Below, piece by piece: positions 43,640 through 55,474 of a stretch of 64,000 bases of DNA. A model generated the notes under the pieces. It was given only the letters and a program-made list of their open reading frames with translations. It ran no database searches and had not been told where the DNA came from. Position numbers and translations under genes: made by a program. Source of the DNA: Paroedura picta (lineage: Eukaryota > Chordata > Lepidosauria > Squamata > Gekkonidae); the NCBI RefSeq assembly GCF_049243985.1, contig NC_135375.1, positions 55,820,674 to 55,884,673 on the forward strand. Direction: 5' to 3'. Every line of letters begins with the position of its first letter. Position 1 is the first letter of the stretch.

Positions 43640-44260
43640 GCAGCTGGGCCTTGGAAATACAAAAAGGCCCAGATTGGCAGTTTAAGTTCATTTTCTGTCT
43701 TGGTGTGCAGCCCCACATTGGGACTGCACCTACGCAGGCTGGCCACGGAGAAGCCTTCTATAACAAAACTTTACTAGAGGGCACCTGCCCCTCCCAACCA
43801 TGCATGCATGAATTTTCCCAGTGGTCAGGCACATGACCTAGGAGCAGAGCGCCCATCTTCTTCAGTTCCCTTTTCACTTGGCACAACTAGTAGATGCCTT
43901 CTAGACTTGCTCTGACATATAGATCGCTCTTTGTGATCACCAATCTAATTAATTGTGGCCTTCGAGCTATTCCCCAGAATGGCTTTGCAAGCCATCTTTT
44001 AAAAATGCAGCGCGTGCAGCGCTAAGATGCCGATCACAGACAAACACGTCCAGTGCCCCTTATATGTTTGGGCAAGGGACACATGGTAGGTGCCTGGCAA
44101 ATATGTCAAGTGTTTTACAGCTAAGGCCTGATCAGATAGGGCATCTCAATTGAAGGCAGCCTTGTGTGAGAAATGTCCTGTTGACTGCTGTACCTTCGTT
44201 ATCAGCTTCAGATCCTATTCTGTCGAAGTTGACCCATAAGACACCGTACAAAGCAAGCCT
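43640..44260 (+). mobile_element. Second DIRS-like gag-region fossil
   Basis: Contains blocks resembling the N-terminal cysteine/histidine region of DIRS-type ORF1 (CSACSAKMP, then a CLGKGH-like block and an LKAALCEK-like block). This is the same region as the start of the preceding fossil, so it is a second copy and not a continuation. It is broken and old. Confidence 0.4.
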
Positions 44261-44269
44261 CCTAAGAGA

Positions 44270-45670
44270 CCCACCACATTGGCGTCTGAGGCTCACTGTA
44301 TGATCTAGTTTGCTGAAGTTCATTCTTTCAATGGGGAGGGAAACCACATTAAATAGTTCTGGTTCCAGAAATTGATTCAGTTGGTTTCCAGAATGTTAGG
44401 AGAGGTTCTTTTGATTTGTATACATATGTTACATCATATCGGTTCCTAGCCAAACTCACTTTCTGGATCTGACAAAAAAAACAAAAAACCAAACCGAAAA
44501 TAAATTTTCTTGATATTAAAGAATTGTAAGCTCTGAGGCTGTGAGTATTATTTAGATGAACATTCATGCAGAAGTAATTCAAAATGAGCTTGAAATAGGA
44601 GTCTCGTATAGGCAACTTTTCCCAGATAAACTGAACTATTAGAAATGAACAGGAAATTTCACAGAATTTTCATCAGAATTTCAGGTTTGTACTTCTTGGT
44701 TTCCATGGGAACTTATTAATATACAGTTCATATCCTTTTAAAATTTGTTTCTGTTTCATTTTTGTGAGTTTCAATGGACATGCTCAAGTAAAGAAAAATA
44801 TATACTTTATAGGAGCTCAGATACTGCTTAAAATAATGGAAATCATTCCACAGTTTATTACGTAAAGCATTTGAAATGGCCACATGCAGTATCAATACAG
44901 ATGAAGTAATAATGGAAATAAGTAGAAACCCCAAATGAACCCAGGAAACCAGCTATTATAGACTTCAGGACATATTTTATTTATAAGACAAGCTAGAAAT
45001 ATGGTGCATTTAGTTTTACAAGGACCTGGATTTTATGTGACCTTTGGATATGGCTATGAAATAACAGGTCTTCAGTAAGCTTGTATTGCACTTCAAGCAA
45101 AGTAAAAAGCTTGGCATGAAGTTACATAGTGAAATCGGCAAGTCATATAGCCAAAATGCTTCATGTTAAGCATTAATAAATGAAAGAGCTTACTGTGTTG
45201 AATTGTAAAGGTCACATGTCAATAAGGCACTTTAAGGCAAGCTTTTATATTAGTCCATTTATAATGCATAGCAACACATTACAGCTAACGTGCTATGTAT
45301 GTGCTTGACGCATTCTGATTTAAATGTGGGCTAAAATATCGTACTCCACATACCCTTTTCTGTGCACTTGAAATTAAACATGGATTTATTGGTTCCTTTA
45401 TTATTTTAGTTCCTATTCCCTATCTATATTTTAGTGGTTTAATTAAAAATATAAACACTATACAATAGTAAGCAGTATTATGAAGTCTGTAAGCAGGGAG
45501 AAAGAGTAACCCTGATCACACACTTTTATGTCTACCTAGCCACAGGTGCCTTGGTGGTTTATTTAGATATTTATATCTCATATTTTCTCACCAATGGAGA
45601 CTCAACGTTACTTATAATATTATTATCTTCTCTATTTTAGTCTCACAACAACAACTGTGTTAGGTAGATT
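44270..45670. other. Intergenic sequence without recognised features
   Basis: AT-rich, no long frames with known motifs, no repeats recognised by eye. Confidence 0.5.
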
Positions 45671-45676
45671 CAGGTG

Positions 45677-46098
45677 GGCAACAGTGTTGGTCTGAAGCAA
45701 TAGAACAAAATTTTGAATTCAGTGGCACCTTCAGGACCAATGAAGCTTAATTATGGGTATAAGCTTACTTAAAGGTAGATAGAGGATAGGGAGTTAATTG
45801 TTAGAAAGGGCTAATTAGAATCAAGATGCATAAGAACTGGGCAAGAAACAGCTAAGATTTGGTTAAAGCAGTTGGTAAGCCCTGTGAAGAACAGCAAAAT
45901 AGCATGCAAGTACAAGAGTTAAACAGATGTGAGAACTAAATTTAAGTCAAGTAGTACCTCCAAGACCAACAAAGTTCAATTCTGGGGCTCAGTGAAAACG
46001 GAGAGGCTTAGTATGTGTAGATGTACACTTTTTCAGATACATTGAACCAGATTTCCCCAAACTTTACATATAGGTGGGGAGAGTTAGTTGTCAGGAAG
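45677..46098. repeat. Repeat X copies (reverse) and adjoining unclassified repeat
   Basis: Two reverse X units (near 45680 and 45945), each followed by a shared block aagggctaattagaatcaag. The block resumes after the element at 46101-47041. Confidence 0.5.
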
Positions 46099-46100
46099 GG

Positions 46101-47041
46101 CTAATTTAGGGATGGGCACAAACTTTAAATTTTGCGAAGGTTTGTAGTTCATGAACTGTGAACTACAATGAACTTTTCTATTTCCCAAACTAGTTTGGTT
46201 TGTGACATGGTAGAATGCTTCCCCTGAAAGCTGGAGATGCCATACTGGCTGTGGTGCCCCAATTACATTGTCTTATCTGCCTGGCACACATGTTTCACTT
46301 GTTGAAGAATGATCTGGGCTTTGGGGGCACTGTCAGAGGGGCAACCTGGGATACACCCCCCCCTTCCTGGGATTGGGGTGTTAGGTCAGTACTGACAGCC
46401 ACCCTGTCTTTCTGTTCATGCCTTGCAGATGGCCTTAGCCACTGGGTGCCTAGGATGAGGACCTACATACTCTTATTACGAACACCCCTGCGTGCCATAT
46501 GGGTGAGAATGGTTGCTAAGGGTGCTTGTTGTGGATGAAAGAAGCCCCCTCCCCCACCTCCCATAGGCTGCATACCAAAACCATCCTATCATCCCCTTGG
46601 AGCCTGGCTGTAGCAGGGCATCCCCACAGCCTGTGGGGCATCCCCACAGCCTGTTCAACTTTCAGTAATCCTCTCAGATCCCTTCCCTCTCTCCCTCTAA
46701 CTGCAAGATGGAAACAACAGCTGTGTGAGCTCCCATAGAGCAGAATGAGAGCTCTCTTACTGACAGCCAGCACTGACTGTCCAGTTTTGGAAAACCTCTG
46801 TTGGTGTTTCCAGAGCTGCAGAATTACTCCCATTGCTTTGACAATCGATTGATCAGCTCCAGTGTGTCAGCCACAGATGCCGCTAACGTACCCCACCACA
46901 AACTGCTGAACCTCAGAAAACCACGTGGAAGGGCATGGGAGGCCTGTGCAGGCAAAATCACACAAACCTCAGCTCACCAATTATGACTCACTTGATTTTT
47001 ATGATGCTTTAAGGTTTGGGTGCTGGGTCGTGCTCATCCCT
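46101..47041. mobile_element. hAT-like DNA element with AGGGATGRGCACRAAC-like ends
   Basis: The left end agggatgggcacaaac and the right end gtcgtgctcatccctg are imperfect inverted repeats. The flanking repeat sequence appears to continue across it (ggctaatt before, attaagatgcataag after). The interior (0.9 kb) shows no transposase I can recognise. Confidence 0.5.
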
Positions 47042-47483
47042 GATTAAGATGCATAAGTACAGCTATGATAAGTACAGTTGCTAAGGGTAACAATGTATGT
47101 GGTTTTATTCATACTTTGATGCTGGTCAATGACCGTAAATAAATCATCCAATCTAATTTGTAGATAGTAGCAAATTAATGCTAATGCAGATAATAAAAGT
47201 ATTTACAACAGATGTAAGAACCAAGTTTGAGTCCAGTGGGACCTCTAAGACCCAACAAAATTTATTTCTCTGTATAAGTGAGAACTTGAATGACTTAGTG
47301 TGTGTGGTGAGATAATAACTGGATATCTCTGTTAAGCTCTGGGGGTTCCTTTGTCCCGAGTGTTATAATAATTTATTTCAGCAATCTCTCATTTCAGTCT
47401 TAAATTCTATTGGGTATATGTGGCAGCAAAATTGGCATCTGGGTTTCTTGCAAGGCCTGGTACCAGTGTCTATGTTCAAATTA

Positions 47484-47764
47484 AAGGTAAAGGTAAAGGT
47501 ATCCCCTGTGCAAGCACCGAGTCATGTCTGACCCTTGGGGTGACGCCCTCTAGCGTTTTCTTGGCAGACTCAATACGGGGTGGTTTGCCAGTGCCTTCCC
47601 CAGTCATTACCGTTTACCCCCCAGCAAGCTGGGTACTCATTTTACCGACCTCGGAAGGATGGAAGGCTGAGTCAACCTTGAGCCGGCTGCTGGGATTGAA
47701 CTCCCAGCCTCATGGGCAAAGCTGTCAGACGGCTGCCTTACCACTCTGCGCCACAAGAGGCTCT
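47484..47764 (-). mobile_element. Sauria SINE, copy 2
   Basis: Same as the copy at 38371. A 13-bp target duplication (tatgttcaaatta) lies at 47471-47483 and 47765-47777. Confidence 0.9.
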
Positions 47765-47825
47765 TATGTTCAAATTAGATGTTGTATTATTATAGGCGAG
47801 TTGTTTGAGATGGGGGAGGCTGTAT

Positions 47826-48270
47826 GTGCATAAGAAAAGTTCCCCCTATACATGTGAAAGGGAACGGTCATTTCCATCTACGCCAAGTGGAGCTACTAGT
47901 GCCCTGCCTGTCCTTGGTACATTTAGCCATAGTGATCCATGCAACGGTCGCTTCCAGGTTAGACTTCGCTCTACATAAGCATTCCCTTGGCTTTGATCCG
48001 GAAATTGCAGCTGGTACAAAATGCGGCAAGGGTCCTCACTAGGAAACCTTGGAGGACCAATATTCAACCAGTGCTAAAACATCTGTACTGGTTACCAGTC
48101 TGCTTCCGGGTCAAGTTCAAGGTCTTGGTTTTAACTGTCAAGGCTATACATGCCCTGGGTCCTTCCTATCTATGGGACTGTTTATCTGCTTATGCCCCCC
48201 GCAGAACACTTTGCTCTGCGGGTACGAATCTGCTGGTTGTCCTGGGCCTCCAGGACGTTCACCTAGCCTA
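47826..48270 (+). mobile_element. L2-like LINE ORF2 C-terminal part, before an insertion
   Basis: Reads [49 protein letters not shown] and APRRTLCSAGTNLLVV, the conserved C-terminal block of L2-like reverse transcriptases. It is interrupted at 48270 and resumes at 48759. Confidence 0.75.
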
Positions 48271-48758
48271 AGGTGACCAGACTTCCTGCCTTTTGCGGGA
48301 CAGTCCCCCATTTTGGGCATTTGCCCCATGTCTTGCGGCATTTTCTAATTGTCCCGTGGCATTCTCCAATTAAAAAAAACATTTTTATTTATTTATCTTT
48401 GGCCGCATGCCCAGCAAGCAGCACAGCAGGCAACCCAGGCTCAGGAGGCCCCTGCGCAGGAGCCTGGCCTCCTGGGCAGGGCTTCCTGGGCTGCTCTGCT
48501 GACACCTGCTCGGGCAGCTCTTCCCAGGCTTCCGCCATCACTGCCACCATTGCTGTCGCCTTCGCCCCACCGCCGCCCTTCTGAGGCCGGTCAGGGGAGA
48601 GGGAGGGTGAGCCCGCCTGCTGCTGCCGCCACCACCATCACCACCACTGCTGTCGCTCCACCGCCACCCTTCTGAGGCCAGTCGGGGAGGGAGGGGTTAG
48701 GGCCCGCTTGCTGCCGCCACCATAGCTGCGGCAGCGCGTCCCGGATATCTGGTCACGT
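48271..48758. mobile_element. Non-autonomous DNA transposon inserted in an L2-like LINE
   Basis: The ends AGGTGACCAGA and TCTGGTCACGT are inverted repeats. TAGCCTA flanks both sides (48264-48270 and 48759-48765). The interior is GC-rich with GCC/CCG runs. The duplication length fits hAT best, but the family is not certain. Confidence 0.7.
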
Positions 48759-48765
48759 TAGCCTA

Positions 48766-49195
48766 GCCTTGATCAGGGCCAGGGCCTTTTTGGCCCTCGA
48801 CCCAGCCTGGTGTAAGGAGCTCCCAGGAGAGCTGTGGGCCCTGACAGAAGCATCAACATTTTGCAGGGCCTATAAGAGGGAGCTCTCCCGCCAGGTTTTT
48901 GGTTGAGGCTGGGGAGGAAGAGCTGTCCTGGGATTTACGAACTAGAGGTCCCACATAGTGGAAGGCGCTGTGTGAGATCCACCTGGCTGTGCCAGAGTAT
49001 TGATGCAGTTGGGGTAGGTGATCTAGCAACTGGAATAGGGGAGGGATGTTGTTTCCATCATCTGTTTTTACTATTATTTTATTGGGGATTAATTTAGGAG
49101 TTTTATGGAAATTGTTGTATTTTATCTTTTATCTTTTCGTAAGCTACCTCGGGCTGACTTTGTCAGGAGGGGTGGTGTATAAATTAAATTATAAA
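48766..49195 (+). mobile_element. L2-like LINE 3' end, after the insertion
   Basis: Translation runs AFLALDPAWCKELPGELW and then CRAYKRELSRQVFG, followed by the 3' tail with gtataaattaaattataaat. Confidence 0.7.
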
Positions 49196-49821
49196 TGAAA
49201 AATAGAGTAGAATTGCAGAGGATATGTTGAACTGTTTTTATTTGAGAGTTGTATGTGACCACTAGTGGTTTTCTTCTATTGTCTCTTTTGGGCCTGTCTT
49301 GCAACAGTTTTCTGTTGGGGGGAGGGGTTAAATTAATCAGGTGGATACTTCAGTTCCAAAAATGTTTGTTGTTCATCCCTGAGGTAAGAATTTCTGTCTG
49401 TAGGATCGGAGCAGATATGGCTGTAGTGCAGAGCCTGGTAACTACCCCCCCCAAAATATGCAGGGCTTGAGGGAAACTGTTTCAATGTATCTGAATATGA
49501 AAGCTTATATGCAGAATTAAACTTTGTTGGTCTTAAAGGTTCCATTGGACTCAAACTTTGCGTTAGGTAGATTATTCTGAGAAAGAGTGAATGGACCAAG
49601 GCAATTATACCTTTGGGGAGATTTATTTATTGCACTCAGTATCATACTTCTATGACTGGTCAAACTCTGCTATAGTCTGATATTCTTAGAGGACTGCAAA
49701 ACAGTTTCTGTATAAATCACCACCTCCCTGGAATGAATTAATATAAATAAATAAATATATTTTTAAAACAACCTGATAAAGTCCAAAGTCACAGAGCCTG
49801 TGTCTGGATAAGTGACTGGAT

Positions 49822-50419
49822 TCTTTATTTTATTTATTTGTTATTTATTTATTTATTTATTTATTAGATTTATAGACCGCCACTCCCAGCAAGCTGGCTT
49901 GCGGTGGTTCACAAAGTAATAAAAAACATAAAAACAGATCTCCCATAAAATACCCCAGTATTAACATCTAAAAAACTCTAGCATAAAAATGGTGGATAAA
50001 AAACTCCTCCCAGGGTTTGGCCCTCTGGCATTGTTCCAGTGGTTGATGGTCAAAAACCAGGGTATCAGCTGGGGACGGCCATCAGCAGCTCTAATACTGA
50101 ATCTGAACTCAGGGGGGATCAGATCTCATACCCCAAGGGGGAGTTCATTCCACCGGGAGTTCGGGAGTTCATCCGGGAGTTCATTCCACCAGGTAGGGTC
50201 CAGGACCAAAAAGGCCCTGGCTTTAGTCGATGCCAGGCATGCCTCCCGGGACCTAGGACCCTCAGCAGATTCATATCCACAGAGCAGAGTGCCTGCAGGG
50301 GGCATAAGGAGGTAGGCGGTCCTGTAGGTAAGTATGGTCCAAGCCATATATAGCCTGAAAGGTCAACACCAGTACCTTGAACCTGATCTGGAAACAGATT
50401 GGTGGTCTGACCATGGAAC
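49822..50419 (-). mobile_element. L2-like LINE 3' end (reverse)
   Basis: The tail (TTTA)n at 49822-49866 is followed by agatttatagaccgccactc. On the minus strand the C-terminal block ARAFLVLDPTWWNELPDELP is readable at about 50150. A short direct duplication (ttccaccgggagttcgggag) sits near 50148-50190. Confidence 0.7.
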
Positions 50420-50431
50420 AATGTTGTTATA

Positions 50432-50720
50432 AGGTAAAGGGAAAGGTATCTCCTGTGCAAGCACCGGGTCATGTCTGACCCTTGGGGTGATGCCCTCCAG
50501 CATTTTCATGGCAGACTCAATATGGGGTGGTTTGCCAGTGCCCTCCCCAGTCATTACTGTTTACCCCCCAGCAAGCTGGGTACTCATTTTACCGACCTTG
50601 GAAGGATGGAAGGCTGAGTCAACCTTGAGCTGGCTGCTGGGATTGAACTCCCAGCCTCATGGGCAGAGCTTTCAGACTGCATGTCTGCTACCTTACCACT
50701 CTGCGCCACAAGAGGCTCTT
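50432..50720 (-). mobile_element. Sauria SINE, copy 3
   Basis: Same structure as the other two. The target duplication aatgttgttata lies at 50420-50431 and 50721-50732. Confidence 0.9.
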
Positions 50721-50732
50721 AATGTTGTTATA

Positions 50733-51500
50733 GAAATTAGCTTATAGAAATCCAGAAAGGAAGCAGCATTGGTTGACATATTAAATTGCAAATTGCAAAA
50801 ATGTAGCAAAGGTCAAGTCCTTATTCTGTTGTTTACTTGTCTTTAAAAATATGTTCTATCCCTCTGCTTTATATCTGAATTGCCAGATGTTAAAGATATT
50901 AGCCTTTTCCAGTAATCTGATTAAGGAGACTGTAGTGAAATACATCTTTTTATCATCTGCAAGTGCACATTTGAATTATTTAAGAACTTTCTGGTATATA
51001 CTATTCAGATCTAATAGCTCATTAGTTTTTAATTTTATAATTCGTTTTGCAACTTTTTGTAATCGCTATTTGACTGTTTTCAGGGAGAAAATCAACAATG
51101 TGGGCATTGGCATCTGTCTAACAGCAGTGAAGACCTCTGTACAAAAAATGTATTCATCATCTCTGCATCCTTACTTTACTCCTTTAGCAATTCCTTCATT
51201 CCTTTGTCACCTAAGGGTCCAGTCATTTCCTTCCTGGCTTCTTCTGAAGCATTTTCGTTATCTTAATATGGTGCTCAAATTCTGTTTTTAATTGCTCTTA
51301 TCAACTCTCATTGCTACTTATTTTTGTTCTCATCATTTAAGCTAAGTTTCCTTATCAAAGGCAAATTTGGCTTTTAAGGTTTCGTGTCCCCGCTTGTTAA
51401 TCATACTGATAGTCTCTTGAAAATGCATTCTGGTAGATTAAAAAGTTTTACCTGAATTTTGATTTATCATGACTTTACATTGTTTGTTTTTTGGCTATTT
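50733..51500. other. Unassigned intergenic stretch
   Basis: AT-rich. The + strand stays open for 146 codons (50851-51291), but the composition is Phe/Leu/Ser-rich and no domain is recognised. Confidence 0.4.
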
Positions 51501-51541
51501 ATTTGTTTATTTATTTATTTGGATTTCTATACTGCCCATTC

Positions 51542-51574
<33 letters not shown>
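51542..51574. repeat. (ATTG)n microsatellite
   Basis: Eight ATTG units at the tail of a LINE-like fragment (51575-51640, reverse). Confidence 0.9.
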
Positions 51575-51577
<3 letters not shown>

Positions 51578-51828
51578 TTTTAAGCCACACCTCCTGGCAA
51601 GCCAGTTCGGGGTGGCTAACAACATAATAATTATATAGAAAATTAAAACTTTAACACAGTTGCTATATTGATTAAAACAATTTAAATAATTTAAATGTTT
51701 CTTAAGATTCTGTTGACACAATAGTATCCAAGCAGCTGCCAATAATATTCCTCATTGCAGGGGAGAGGTTCATCATGATTACTTTTCACATGCCATGACC
51801 AATTAATCAATATATTATTTATTTATTT

Positions 51829-52318
51829 TATTTATCTATCCTCCGTATGGCACCCTTTTAAATACTTGAAGATGATTATCAGATCCCCTCTCGGTCGTCT
51901 CCTCTCTAGGCTAAACAGACCACACTCCCCCAAACTTTCTTCATATGTCTTGGTCTCCAAACCCCTCACCATCTTTGTTGCCCTCCTCTGGACATGCTCT
52001 AGTTTGTCAACATCCCTCTTCAACTCGGGTGCCCAAAACTGAACACAAGTGAGGCCAAACCAGAGCAGAGTAAAGCAGTACCATCACCTCCCGTGATCTG
52101 GACACAATACTCCATTTGATACAGCCTAAAATTCCATTTGCGTTTTTAGCCACTGAGTCACACTGCTGACTCATGTTCAATGTATGGTCTATGAAGACTC
52201 CTAGATCCTTTTTGCACATACTACTGTCAAGACAAGTCTCCCCCATCCTATATAGGTGTATTTGGATTTTCCTACCTAAATGCAGAACTATACAATTGTC
52301 CATATTGAACTTCATATT
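51829..52318 (-). mobile_element. CR1 LINE, left part of an interrupted copy
   Basis: The minus strand reads [48 protein letters not shown] and KDLGVFIDHTLNMSQQCDSVAKNANGILGCI, the CR1 thumb and C-terminal region. It continues at 55475 after 3.1 kb of inserted elements. Confidence 0.85.
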
Positions 52319-52350
52319 GAACTGATGAAGGGTGCTTGCACTCGAAAGCT
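52319..52350 (+). repeat. Repeat X, left part (interrupted by L1)
   Basis: Starts aactgatgaagggtgcttgc. The cgaaagctcacgccttgatt block is cut at the L1 target site and the element resumes at 55407. Confidence 0.75.
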
Positions 52351-52514
52351 CACGCCTTGATTAAATCTTTTTTTTTTTTTTATAGAAAGTTTTTATTTTT
52401 GTTTTCCTAAGTTAAAAACAATGAGATACATGCAATCTATATTGTCAATACAGAAAAAAGAAGGCTATGATCTTCATTTAGTACACTTGGTTCCCTGTTT
52501 TAATCCCCTTTGTA

Positions 52515-53320
52515 TTATTTTCCTAAATAGTTCAGGTAAGGGCCCCATTGTTCTTGAAAGGCCTCTTCTATTCTTCCGTTAACTATTAGTGTCAGTTTGG
52601 TCATCTTGGCAAAATCAGCTAGTTTATTCAGCCAGTCTTCTGTCGAGGGTAGTTCTTGCGTTTTCCATTTCTTGGCCAATTCTAGTCTTGCTGCCGACGT
52701 CGCGTAGAAGAAGAAGCTCTGTGTGTGGGTTGGGAGGCACTGAGGAGGAACACTTAATAACATAGCTTCAGCTTTCATAGGGAATCTAAGACCCCACATT
52801 TTCTGCATAATAGTATGTATTTTTGCCCAAAACTTATAAACTTTTTCACATCTCCACCACATATGAAAAAAAGAACCTACTTTATCATCACATTTCCAAC
52901 ATTTGTTGTTACAATTTTTGGCAATTTTAGCGATCACTTTTGGTGTTACATACCACCTATAAAACATTTTGTACCAATTTTCTTTAAGTATTTGACTGTT
53001 AGTATACTTTGGTATTCTAGACCATACTGACTCCCATTGTTCCATTGTCACATTAGTCTCAATATTTTGCATCCATTTGATCATACATGGCTTTACCCGT
53101 TCCATTTCTGTCTCGTACCTTAATAACAGTTTATATATTTGGCCCTGTAAATGTGGTTTATCTTGGATTACTAAGTTTTCAAACTCTGGTATTGGAGCCT
53201 CTGGATTTAACGGTTGCTGAAACTCTGCTTTGAATCTAGATACTAGTTGGTTATACTCTAACCATTGAATTTCTACTCCTTCTTTCTTTATTGTTTGTAT
53301 ATCCTTGAACTTACCAGTCT
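52515..53320 (-). CDS. L1 ORF2 C-terminal fragment
   Basis: The frame 53105-52515 (196 codons) reads WYKMFYRWYVTPKVIAKIAK, then CWKCDDKVGSFFHMWWRCEKVYKFW, the Cys-rich C-terminal region of L1 ORF2 (CWRC...G.FxHxWW.C). The frame continues upstream to about 53315. The reverse transcriptase domain is absent. Confidence 0.8.
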
Positions 53321-53982
53321 TTTTTTTTTATAATGATTTTTTTTATTTTCATAAAGATAGAAATATAATCATCATTTGAGAATATACGACCCCACATTGA
53401 CTCCACAGTGATATAAACTTTTGCCCAAAACTCTAAGAGCCATGAGTCTAAGAGCCATCCACATTTCCACTACATTAAAAAAAAAAAGGCCTGTTTAGAT
53501 ATACAAAAGAAAAGTTATTATTAGTCAACTTACTTGAGAGATCGTAGACCTCACATTAACTGCTTGATACAATCTAAGAGCTATCCTAGCAGATATTTCT
53601 AGGTTTGAGTTAGATGCTTAACATTAAACATTTCTTATAGCACAGTATGAGTTTTGGCCCTGTATCAATACCCTGATGAAGGGAGAGGAAAGTAGGGCTT
53701 TGCCTTAAAGATGTACAAAGAAAAAAAATTACAAAAGGATTTCATAATTTCTCCTTATCCTTAATACAGATACATCTACAAACCATTTATACTTGACCCA
53801 TTCTAAGAGCCATCCTGACAGGTATAAGTTGAGAGCTTTGCATTTTACATTTTCAGCACTAATGATTATATTACCTATATGCCTACAAAAAAAAAGAGAC
53901 ACTGCTTCCCCTTTTTCATAAAAATGGAAATATAGAATACAGTAAAACATTAAACATAAAACAATATGAGCTTTCGGTCTTC

Positions 53983-54645
53983 TTAAGGGGGTCTCATCTC
54001 GAGGCTTGCTACATCTTGTCGTTCCCGTAAAATTATATTCTGTCCCAATGGCCTTTGGCGTAGAAAGTGCAGTTGTACTCTTTCCCGCAGAGTATGCATC
54101 GATAAATCTTGAGGCCGTTGCACCTCCTGGACTCCAGTATCAATGCAATTTTTTCCCCAGAGAGATCCTTTAAATCGGTTACTTTCACTGCAGATCCATA
54201 TTTCTTTTGATTGATTTTTGTACACTCTTGCTTTGAGATGGCTGTATGTCTTTTTAAAAAGGGTGTCCTTATCTGGGCTGCAGAACTCCGGCATCCCATT
54301 TTCCGTCTCCAGAATTTCAGATTTCTCTTCTACTGTTGGTTTTCCACCTTGTTTAGAGCTGTCATCAGCCACTGTTATTGATCCATTATTCCTGTTAAAG
54401 ACGTCTTCCTTGGCATCTTGGATCTCCTTGAAGATATGAATTTCAGATTTCTCTTCTGCTGTTGGTTTTCCACCTTGTTTAAAGCTGTCATCAGTCACTG
54501 TTATTGATCCATCATTCCTATTGAAGACTTCTTCCTTGCCATCTTGGATCTCCTTGGAGATATTTTTGATCAATCCATCTAAAAATACTTTGTAATCTTG
54601 GGTTTGTATCTCTATTAGATGAGCCAATCTTTTTAACATAGACAT
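53983..54645 (-). CDS. ORF1-like frame of the L1 element, with an internal duplication
   Basis: A 220-codon open frame. A block of about 40 residues is repeated in tandem: KEIQDGKEEVFNRNDGSITV and KEIQDAKEDVFNRNNGSITV, each followed by DDSxKQGGKPTxEEKSEI. The order and position suggest L1 ORF1, but the usual coiled coil and RRM are not evident and the C-terminal part (RERVQLHFLRQRPLGQN) is unfamiliar. Function not assigned. Confidence 0.45.
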   Translation of the reverse strand: MSMLKRLAHLIEIQTQDYKVFLDGLIKNISKEIQDGKEEVFNRNDGSITVTDDSFKQGGKPTAEEKSEIHIFKEIQDAKEDVFNRNNGSITVADDSSKQGGKPTVEEKSEILETENGMPEFCSPDKDTLFKKTYSHLKARVYKNQSKEIWICSESNRFKGSLWGKNCIDTGVQEVQRPQDLSMHTLRERVQLHFLRQRPLGQNIILRERQDVASLEMRPP

Positions 54646-55406
54646 GATTTTGACTTAAAAAAAACCCGGCCTCAAACAATTTTACAAGTGGCCAGTAGAG
54701 GTCCTCTGTTTTATCCTCTAATGTTCCGGCACAGGCATGTGACGTATTGAAGTCGGTCAAGGCAGAGATTCTCGTACTGGCACAGAGTTCTCATGAGATT
54801 TTCCCTCACAGCTCTTATCTCTTATCTCCGAAAACCAAAACAATTACAATAAGAGCTTTTGCCAATTAATTCGAGTTGATTTGAGTCCTTCTTCTGCTTA
54901 GTTAGGAGAATTAGCCTGCCTCTTAACGAGGTGGCTTCAGGCAGAGCAGAGTAAGAGGAGGGGGGAAACAAAGGGCTTTGATGCAGGAAGAGAGACGAAG
55001 AAAAAAAAAGCGAGAGATACTTGCAGTAAATGATGTTTTGGAACTCAGCCGATGTCCTCCCCTCAGTTCAAAGCGTTCATTTGTGGTAAATCATCATGTA
55101 GGGTTGAAGCAGATACTTTAAGATTAAAGAAAGAAAAGAAAGTCCGAGGTAGAAAATGGCAGTCGTCCTCTGGACCTGGAACGCTGACAGCCTATAATCC
55201 AGGGAGATATACTCCCTAAAGGATTGGAGACGGCCCCAAGAACTTCCTGGGTAGAAAGGTGAGGTGGGGTTTGCGTACCCCTCCTCTTTTCTGCCAATTG
55301 CTTGCACAATTGACCCCTGTCAGGCTTCAGAGATAGCAGAGCAGATGCCCTGCCACCCTCTCAGGACGACATCTTTAGCCACACCCCACGCCTTGATTAA
55401 ATCTTT

Positions 55407-55470
55407 GTTGGTGCTACTGGACTCTGATTTTATTGTGCTACTTCAGACCAACACAGCTACTCATTTGAAT
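55407..55470 (+). repeat. Repeat X, right part
   Basis: Continues gttggtgctactggactctg and cttcagaccaacacagctac after the L1. Confidence 0.75.
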
Positions 55471-55474
55471 CTTT

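Larger units (their letters stand above)
52371..55386 (-). mobile_element. L1-type LINE, internally deleted, with 20-bp target duplication
   Basis: An identical 20-bp direct repeat flanks it (52351-52370 and 55387-55406; its last Ts merge with the poly(T)). In reverse order it contains a 5' region (55386-54650), an ORF1-like frame (54645-53983), a transition rich in A/T runs, the C-terminal part of ORF2 (about 53320-52515) and a poly(A) tail. At about 3 kb it lacks most of ORF2, including the endonuclease and reverse transcriptase core. A second T run at 53318-53340 could mark an internal junction. Confidence 0.75.

Noticed and set aside
50851-51291. 146-codon + frame
   Set aside because: Random-looking AT-rich frame, no motif, no splice context.
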